Shown here piece by piece: positions 56,002 through 64,000 of a stretch of DNA of 64,000 nucleotides. The translations under genes and the position numbers were made by a program. The DNA is from Seiridium cupressi (lineage: Eukaryota > Ascomycota > Sordariomycetes > Amphisphaeriales > Sporocadaceae), in the NCBI GenBank assembly GCA_036674765.1, contig JARVKI010000108.1, forward strand, positions 1-64,000. Reading direction: 5' to 3'. Position 1 is the stretch's first letter, and each line of letters begins with the position of its first letter. The notes below the pieces were generated by a model. It was not told the DNA's origin and ran no database searches. It worked only from the letters and a program-made list of their open reading frames with translations.

Positions 56002-58708
56002 CTAAGCAGCTTTCGCTCTTTCTTCATGCGTTGTTGGTACTGGCGGTGGCGACATTGGCAAGGGCACGTCTTGCGGCTCGTTGTTAGAGTCTTGTGGGTG
56101 CCCTTGCCTCTCGTCGTGCGCTCTTTTGATATCGATACTCTTCCCGCGCCTTGGTAAGAAACCATGATGACCCTGTTCCTCGGGAGGTGACTTGGTCCGC
56201 TTCTGATCAGCTGTCTCCTTCGCTTCTCGGTATTTAGTCTTAATCCAACCCAGCGGGCCTCTTGATTCATCTCTTTCTCTGGACTGCTCGATTTCCGCCA
56301 AGGTCGCAGCTACATCAGACGACTCGCCTGTCCAGCTCTTTCTTGGCTTCCCACCACTGCCAATCGTGGAAGTGCTCGCTTCGGCATAACTGTTGATACC
56401 AAGGTTTGAACTCTGTGACGTGTTGGTTCCTGTGAGGTCTTCCTTTCTCCGGGACAACCTCCAGCGCCGTTTCCTTTCCTTTTCCTGCTGCTGCTCCACG
56501 GTAGGGGCTGGGATGTTCTCATCGACCTGGTCCAGGTCAGAACCCTCATTGAAGGAAGAATGCAGTGAGGTAGGCGGAGAAGGCTTTGGTCTGAGAGCCC
56601 TGGTCGTCTCCGGCTGCGACGCTTGCAATGTGCTGGCAGAAGGTACTGTGGAGGCCGTTGGAGTCACCTCGGAGGGTGTTTCATTAACGGGGTGTTCTAG
56701 AACTGTGGGCTCTAGACGAGAAGACTTGTCAAAGGGGTTGGAGGACTCGAGGGACGGCGACACAGCTCCAGAATGAGTCAGGGATGCGGTAGAACTTTGC
56801 GCACTAGGGTTAGTACTACCCGGTATCCGTTTCTTTCGGAGCTTATTAGGTTGCCTCTTCTCGGCTTCAGATGGCGACAGGTTGAACAGATTCTGGATGA
56901 TCCTTTCTTTGGCAGGAGTGGTAGCTTCAGCAGGTGCGTGCTCTAAAAGCCTCTCCTGGCTTTTCTGATCAGTGTGTAAACCGGGTGTTAGGCTCGACGC
57001 CGGGGTTGTGAGGTGTGTTGCACCTGACTGATCCGAGGACCGCTCCGGTGTTTTCGCTGGCTCCTCGCTCACGGTTGGCGGGGGGACAGGACTGCTCCCA
57101 GCAGATGACGGTGAAGCTGGTGCCACGGCGACAGACGGGGAGGAGTCCTGCCTCTGAAATCGACCTGACGGAACGTGAGGCGACTTTTTCGATGGAACAG
57201 TGTTGCTTCTGGCCAAACCACTGCTACCACCACCAGTGATGGGAGTTGTAGCTAATGCTGGGCTGCCAGGGGTCGATGCGCCATTCGAGTGGCGCGAATG
57301 CCTCGATGATGTTGACCGATTCCGGCGGATCTTGCCGTCCCTGCTGACACTCTCTGCGCCAGCACTGGCATTCGAAGCGGTCCTGACGGGTCCAGAGCTC
57401 CGCTTGCTCGGCGTCGTCGGCGTCACAATCACAGGTGTCCCCTTCTCAATATCCTGCTTGGTTTTCTCGTCCGCAGCCGTCCCCTGCATACCGATGAGGA
57501 AGTGGTCCTGGTTCTCGATTAGGAATATAATGACGCATTGGTTGAGTCGGTATTCCTCGGGAGCCATCGCATGGTGAGGATGTGAGAGCATTCCAGGCTG
57601 GAAGATGGCAGCCAAATTCTGAGCTGTCATGCGATTCTCATCAGCTTTGGCCGCAAAGACAGCGAGCAAGTCGAGGATGTAGAGGAGTAGCTGTCGATTC
57701 AGCGGTGGCAATATTTTGATGAGCGCCTGATACTTGTCAATGGCCTCGGCTTCGTTGAAGTTGTCGACTAATTGGGTGCCCTCGATATCGCCCACAGCCT
57801 GTTTAGTGTGCCCTCTCAGTGGCTCGCGGAACTTCTCATACAAATCCAACGGAACAACTGGCTCAGGGAGGTCGTTGAGGTAGCGCCGAAGAACGTTAGC
57901 CGCATCGTGCACTGTGTAACCGTCCCAAACCAAGCCCTTGCCATATCTGTCTGGTGAGTCGAATGCCAGTTTCAACTCCTTGATTCGCTTCTCGGAGCCA
58001 CTCAGCCGGAATATGCCTTCCACTCCAGTAGCTGGAAAAGCAAGTCAGAATAACCCCTTTCGCGCAGGCGACCGTAATTACACGCTCGCAGTGACGCACC
58101 TTTTTCTTTCAAGAAGACTCCACATTTGGCGACAACAATAGGAACATAACCGTAAATATAGCTCTTGCCATCATCGTCAACGAGTGAGATGGCTACGTTG
58201 GCATACGTGATACTCTGCCGTAACGGCACACCAAAGATGCCTTGGGGACGAATTTCTGTTTGGTCTCGATTAGCCATCTGACTGCGAACGGGTGCTGGAG
58301 AAGGCGCGCTTCCGCAGAGCGACAGCAGATGCATTGAACAATCAGCTCCCACTTGTGGAAGGCATAGTGACATTTGGGCATTGGCTCCTGAACAAATAGA
58401 CCCGCGGAGACTTGTGATTGCTCTCGACCTGTATGGGCCAGGACGGGGGTGTTTCAACTCCAGGCTTGCGCCCAATGTCTGCCCGAGCTACCAACGCCAT
58501 GTATGACCTTGAGATCGAAGTCAACAAAGTATGACAAGGCGGTCTTACCCTGAGATTCCTGATGCTTCGACTGGACCTGAAAGCGCTTCCACCATGATTT
58601 CAGGTCTCGCTTACTAGGCGGCGATTGCGGTGCCGAGGGCGAGGGTTGTGCGTGCTGCTGAGGCGGGCTTGTTGGCGTTGGTTTGGAGGGCGTGGCAGCG
58701 GACGTCAT
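56002..58708 (-). CDS. Rho GTPase-activating protein, SAC7/BAG7 type
   Basis: Three exons (58549-58708, 58100-58294, 56002-58031; donors GTAAGA and GTGCGT) encode 794 residues from ATG 58708 (CCCACCATGACG). SAC7-type proteins stimulate GTP hydrolysis by Rho1, tuning actin, cell-wall and stress signalling. After a Pro/Ser-rich leader the GAP domain opens with RPQGIFGVPLRQSITYANVA, then YIYGYVPIVVAKCGVFLKEK. The join at 58100/58031 restores ATGVEGIFRLSGSEKRIKEL, which carries the arginine finger in GIFRLSG. Next come YTVHDAANVLRRYLNDLPEP and NRMTAQNLAAIFQPGMLSHP. The remaining about 500 residues are Ser/Pro/Thr-rich and probably disordered, with scattered basic patches, a normal fungal trait. 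Exon 2 lies within a long spacer and is easily missed. Confidence 0.93.
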
Positions 58709-61700
58709 GGTGGGCACAGTAACGCGCGGGCGACCGCGACCGAGAGTGGCAACGTCGGGCTACTGGACGGCCAGTCGCAGTGAGATGTGAGCGGTCAGAA
58801 TGGCAGGAGATCGAAGTTCGCGAGCGAGAGCAGAGGCGGCAGTGTGTTCGTCGAGACCGCGCAGGGCATCAAAGAGGCGAAAGACAGCGGCAGCGACGAG
58901 ATGCGACGAGGTGGCGTCGTGGTGTTTGTTGCTGCTCTGTGGGTTGAGGAGGTGCAACGGCGCTGGGTATCAGTGGGCGAAGGGCTGATCAATGCTGACT
59001 GCAAGCAATGCTGGCGCTGGCAGTTGAGTGACAGGCAACTGTAATTTTGTCTATGGCTGCGATCGGCAGCGAATCTAGACAAACAAGGCAATGCGGTGGG
59101 CCAATGGAGATGGACAGGCGGGCCGTCGCTATGCTGGGATGAGGTCGGGGGCCAAAAAGAGGTCGAGACGGGATGATTTGCTGCAGGCGGCCAAACGACT
59201 GGATAATTACAATTAAGGGGAACAGACTCGAAGCATTGGAAGTTCACGGGTGAGGTGTGGGTTGAAGCTGCCAAAAGCGAGAGACGGCGGCTGTACGCAG
59301 ACAGACGTAAGTGAGAGCAGCTCTAATTGTAGGTAACGTTGGAGCTTAGCCCAGTGCGGCATCAGCAAGGCCCAAGCCCCCAAAACTCCCCCCCAGATTT
59401 CTGCCCAGTTGCAGAGCTGGAGGTCCAGTGGCAGTGGGTTGGATGTGCGCTGCGGATTCGTTGCCCAGCAGGTACAATGTACCCAAGATAGAGTAATAAG
59501 CCCACCAGGGCCCAGTGGGTCCGGCACGGTACGGCAGCTATACCAACGCAATGTGATGGAGATGCCTGCGTCAATGTGCGTTGCGGTGTAAGTCGAGGTA
59601 CCGTCAAATAGCTTCAACACACACACCTCCGTCCTTACTACCACCACTGCTGCTGCTACCCCTGCTCTCGCGCGTTCAGGGAATACCTAGATGCACATCG
59701 CACCTCTTACTTTTCTCTCTTTCTGCCCAGACACCCAGCCGGCGGGAGATTCCCTTTCATCATGTGGCTTGGCGCCAGCATCCGACAGGGATCCGGGCCA
59801 GTTCCCATCACCTTTTTTCTTTAGCGTTCGAGACCTTCAAAATGCCCCAAGCTACAATCTCGGCTGTTGCAAAGCTAAACTGTATCAGACTCGCACCACT
59901 TAATTCGTGTATGTGCCTTCAAACCTTGGATGAGATCCTTGTGGGCCTTGTAATTTGTGTTTACTTTGCATTTGCAGTGTCTCCCGTCACTGTTTCTACC
60001 TACTATGGTACTGCGATAAACTCAATTGCATAAGTTCGCCAACTCTCCCGGCGTTCCTGAAGATCTAAAACCGGCCACGACCTAACAGCTACTAGTTGTA
60101 TCGTTGGGAGTAACCTGGATCGCCTTATCAATCTACCTTTCATGTTGCTATCGCTGCTTGCGGCTCTGTCTTAGAGGAAACCATTGTTCCTTGGGGGGTT
60201 TCAATGGGATGATCTTTGCTTGGCAGAATAGCCTGGGCTCTCAGCGGTCCTCTGAAGGAAGCCATGGGCGTGCTGCAAAGTTCAACGGTCTGGTTTTCTT
60301 GTGCCCTTCAGGGCTGAAAGACGATCGGTCAACACGCCTCTGGGTAACCGAGTCGGCTGGCTCTAGCCTACTTGTCAGTTGACAGTATGCTCAGTGGTCA
60401 ATACCCAGCTTACGGTATTTGACTGACTACATCTAATTGACGATATCTACGGAGCAGAGTGCGTGCTCGTGGTCCACGTTGATCTCCGTCTTCACGATCT
60501 TAACCAGGATTGCGTATTCTGGGGCATATTCTAATCTCTTCATTGTGTCGATCCCACCAGATCAGGAACAAAGCCCTGGGATTGCACGACAGTATCGAGG
60601 TCTAGAACTCCTTCAGCCATGTGCTATGCAAGGGTTTAAACGACCAAGACTGCCTTGATCGGCACCTCTATTCGACATCTCCCGAATTCTTCTCGGATTG
60701 AGTCTGTGTCTGTTGAATGTCAAGCGGCCCAGACAGCGAACCATCAGGGGGTTTCAGGCTCGCTCACTTTGACTACATACCAATACCACACGGGCTGACG
60801 GTAGTCGGCTTCTCTAGGGACGATGGACTCGCCTAAGGCCCCACATGGCTACCAGCCTATTGCTCTACTTTATACGCGTTACGCAACCACGAGATCAATA
60901 TCCATTCAAAGGAGCCTATTCCGCAGTATCCCGCAGTGGATGTGCTATTAATTCCAATGCTTCGCTAGGCTGCAGTGGGTGCGCTTGATTAAAGAGTCCC
61001 TACTTAGTATGGGGTCGGCCTGCGTCATCCGAGCCAACCGTGGCCAGGATTGCCTCTGTACTGCGAATGAGACCGCTACTGTGATACCTACCTAAGGTAA
61101 CTTCATGCTACACATGCGGTCGTAGCAGGTCGTCGGCCGGCTAGAGCCGTGTCAACGGGGCCCAAATGACGTCGAGCTGCCGTGCGCCCATCGGGTTTTC
61201 TTTCTGGAGCTGTGGTTCCTGCCTGCCACTCTGCAGGCGGCAGGCGTAATGTTGGCCGCTCAGCCTCAATCAGGTCTCTTACCAGCTACCTTCCATGCAG
61301 GGCAGGGGCAGCGGCCTGCAGTGTTACGAGGTTACCCTCACCCCTCGGCAAGTAATCGGCGAGTGGCCGGCGACTTGCGATTGCCAGCATTTTCGCTCGA
61401 CGTCCTATATTTAGCAGCTATATTGATTGTACTTACGGGAATGACATCGCTGCGAAGAGGGCCGCAGCAAGGCCAGAGTCACAAAGCATGCGATCTTGTC
61501 TCTATCCGTCAGCCGCAATCCGCTGGCGTGGCAATAAACGGTGGGGAATCATCGTCATAATGTTACCTCGCGCATGCCCATTTGTCTTCGCGTAGCTTTC
61601 GTCCTGCAGCAACCTGAAACGCTTTGGTCTGAGGACAGTGAGTTTCGAGCCAACCGACAGCCCTTCGAGAAAAAATGCGCCGAGGCGTAGTAGGGCTCTT

Positions 61701-63519
61701 TGGGTCCTCAGGTTGCATCGCTTCCACAATCCTGAGTTATCGATAGTCTGTCTATACCTGGAAAGAGCGCGCCGAGTAACGTGACTATGGCCTGATTAGG
61801 GCAAGCACCATGGTAAGAACGATCTGGTTGCAATATGATCAGCCATATGGTTAGACGAGGAACTAAACAACTAGACTTTCTGTTCACGAGTACACATATA
61901 CTGAAACAGTGGTCGCGAGGATGGGGTAACTTCGCCATCAATAATGGTCTCAGTAGCGTTGAGCGCTAACATATTGATATTCGTGTATTCATGTTTGCTA
62001 TCTAGCTCGCTAAATAGGGCCACATAGTCGATCCTCAGTCACCGTACGGGAAAAACCTCTGCGAGCTGCCAACCTTTTAAGCTCCAACTACTCGCTTCGA
62101 GGAAAAAGTGCCGTCGGCTTTAACCACAATAACAGGTATTATTCGATAGAAAGGTCCTCATAGATAAACTCCTCATAGATGCCCACGTTAGGGTATAGGG
62201 GGGTTTTTGAGTTGCCCTCTGCGTTAGATATATGCACGCGCAAAGGTTTGGGTGAGCCAACGGATTCGAACCGCTTGCGTTAACATATATATAGTTGTGT
62301 TTTGTCGTAGCCCGGGCGCAGACGAAAGCATTATACGCCTTTGCCGTTCTGCTTGGTTGTCTTCATAATATGCTTATACTTCCACAATAGAGGCTGCTTA
62401 ATATCTCACTTGTTCTATTCCTATTATAGCCACCAAGAAGCATGGAGTATGGCCCATCACGAGTTTAGCGGTGATGCCTTGGTGGTTCCCCAGTTTTGTT
62501 GCAGCACGACCATATATCCAAAACTGCAAGCGAGCAGCCAGCGGATGCCAGGACTTGATTGAGACACTTGAAAACTTGGCCAACTCGCCTCACCAAAATG
62601 GGAAGAAACGGAAAGAAAAGACACATTTTTACTTCTTTAATTGACCTACTATTGTGGACTAATTCGCTGAGCTCACTCTTCTCTCCAGTTACCCCAACTC
62701 GTTCTTGCTGGCTCACAAATGGCATTCTTCTTCCTCTGGTCTTTCCTCTGTAGAGTCTGCCGTCGGCGCTAGGCCGTCCAAAGTCGGCTCTGACAAAAGC
62801 CTACGGCCTGCCAAGATAATCGTATACAACGAAGACTCGACCAGTGATCTGCTCGGCTGACGGAACAGAAGGCCGGGGCAGAAAAATAAGGGGGGGCGGG
62901 GAACGACGGGACCAGATCAAAATCAAACATGAACCGTACCCATAAACACCAAGAAGTTGCCATCTGCTGCAATTCAGCTCTAGGAAATACCAAAATCGCC
63001 CTGAAAAATCGCAACCAAATTTCGCCTTGCGTCAAGGAGAAGCTGCGCTCCCAAAAGAGTAGTCCGCCATGGTAAAGATCAACGTCGTCCATCGCGTCTT
63101 CATCGACAAAGCGGCGCCGAGTGGTGCCATAGACTCCCTCTTCAGCCGGCTGGCTAGAGCCGTAAACTCCATTAACAACACGCAAATTGCTCATGTTGTG
63201 GATATATGCTTCCACGGTCCAATTGCGCCGAGACAGTCTTCGGACAGTGAGCGGGTCCGTGATGACTTGCGTATAGATGCCTTCAGAGAAAAACACATCA
63301 ACAGTGTATGGGAATATGGCCGATGAAACCCTGAACTCCAAAATCAACCAACGCCTAGTATAAAAATCCCCCTCTGAACATGATGGCTGGGTCGTGATGC
63401 TTCGACCTCTTCTGAGTAAGTGAGCTGACTTCCCATTTCCGATAGCCGTGAGGCGTCGCCACATTGGTAATGCAATCTTATGCGTTTCTTCGTGATTCAT
63501 GACATGCGACTTAGATGCG
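58709..63519. other. Long gene-free region
   Basis: About 4.8 kb with no supported gene. The left end holds the RhoGAP promoter and leader, with GT/AG-rich, low-complexity sequence on the minus strand. The right end should hold the ATG1 3' untranslated region. Frames of up to about 270 codons occur, but their translations show no family motif and differ from the ATG1 frame. A tRNA B-box-like fragment at about 62,262 is listed separately. Confidence 0.5.
62254..62274 (-). other. Isolated tRNA T-arm-like sequence
   Basis: On the minus strand a perfect B-box GGTTCGAATCC sits in a possible T-arm (AGCGG, loop TTCGAAT, CCGTT) followed by GGCTCAC. No matching 5' acceptor strand or A-box was found upstream, so this is at most a tRNA relic. 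Confidence 0.35.
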
Positions 63520-64000
63520 TCACACCTGCTTTGGCGCACTACGCGGCGTAACATCGCCGCTGCGCTTGCTCGAGAGACCATGTTGTTGGGCCTTCGAAGC
63601 GTTAGCGATCATCTGCATCTTCTTTCGAAGACTCGTTAGACGACCTGTGATCATTTGTATCACTGTGGTTTTGTTAGTACACGCAAAAGCAAGAAATACA
63701 CAAGGATTGACTCACTTTTGTGGACAGCCTGCTGGTCGTCTTGGTTCATCTCGGATGCCTCGTCACGGTCTTCTTTTGCGCTACTCGGAATTCTCTTCTT
63801 GGAGACGTCTTCGTCGCTGTCCAAAACTGCTTCGAGCATACGGACAGCGGTAACATATGAGAGTTCACACCCAGCCAAGTCTTCGTTGGCGATTTCATTA
63901 ATCGCTGCTGCTCGGCTCATTTCTAGCGCCCGTTCGTACATGAGTTTTTCTGCGCTGAGGCCAGCCGTAAGTACAATACCATCTGCACCCGAAGCGCTCG
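63520..64000 (-). CDS. ATG1: Autophagy kinase Atg1, C-terminal part (runs off the window)
   Basis: Atg1 is the Ser/Thr kinase that starts autophagy in complex with Atg13 and Atg17. Only the 3' end lies here: exon 63716-64000 (5' end beyond the window) and last exon 63520-63662, joined across a GTGAGT...TACTAAC...CAG intron. The translation is the second half of the C-terminal tandem MIT region that binds Atg13: [20 protein letters not shown], then [20 protein letters not shown], and after the splice [20 protein letters not shown]. The stop is TGA at 63520-63522. The kinase domain itself must lie past 64,000 on the right. The MIT segments identify the gene with good confidence. Confidence 0.9.

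Noticed and set aside
58795..59274. A 159-codon minus-strand frame upstream of the RhoGAP gene
   Set aside because: It is Ser/Thr/His-rich without motif and lies where the RhoGAP promoter and leader are expected.
62769..63581. A 270-codon minus-strand frame overlapping the ATG1 end
   Set aside because: It is in a different frame from the ATG1 exons, has no family motif, and its start falls inside the ATG1 last exon.

Overview
This is eukaryotic chromosomal DNA from a filamentous ascomycete (Pezizomycotina). Most multi-exon genes carry short GT-AG introns (about 50-175 bases) with CTAAC/CTGAC-type branch sites. The proteins are typical of moulds: GH55 exo-beta-1,3-glucanase, SAC7-type RhoGAP, FIT/Scs3 protein, AAAP amino acid permease, DAL5-type MFS transporter and Atg1. 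I cannot name the species. A run of 74 C at the left edge looks like a contig-end artefact.

Layout. 1-19 kb is a conserved block: a coiled-coil protein, eIF6, a Ser/Arg-rich protein of unknown role, the SUMO E1 subunit AOS1, a 991-residue RGG-box protein and the 25S rRNA methyltransferase BMT5. 19-30 kb is gene-poor and locally AT-rich. It holds a flavin monooxygenase strikingly like bacterial RutA, a pair of degenerate inverted-repeat elements and an HSL-family hydrolase. 30-39 kb holds the secreted GH55 glucanase, the FIT protein, RNA polymerase I subunit A49 and the 25-residue ribosomal protein L41. 39-45 kb is more accessory: a broken FHA-domain protein kinase, a small Cys-rich protein, a zeta-toxin-domain protein with a bacterial look, and a PEP mutase/isocitrate lyase superfamily enzyme. 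45-64 kb holds an AAAP permease, a Pol III-like element, an MFS transporter with one abnormal intron, a RhoGAP, a long gene-free stretch and the 3' end of ATG1, which runs off the right edge.

Functional links. Four genes serve ribosome production (eIF6, BMT5, RPA49, RPL41), but each stands among unrelated genes and there is no sign of co-regulation. The metabolic genes (RutA-like, hydrolase, PEP mutase-like, two transporters) are scattered single genes, not a biosynthetic cluster. I found no clear new multi-gene system. The best leads are the kinase relic, the RutA-like and zeta-like genes of probable bacterial origin, the inverted-repeat element pair with transition-biased decay, the B-box/hairpin/T-run/tetranucleotide element near 51.4 kb, and the open reading frame beyond the AOS1 stop codon. 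Exon boundaries were placed by reading splice sites and protein continuity by eye.
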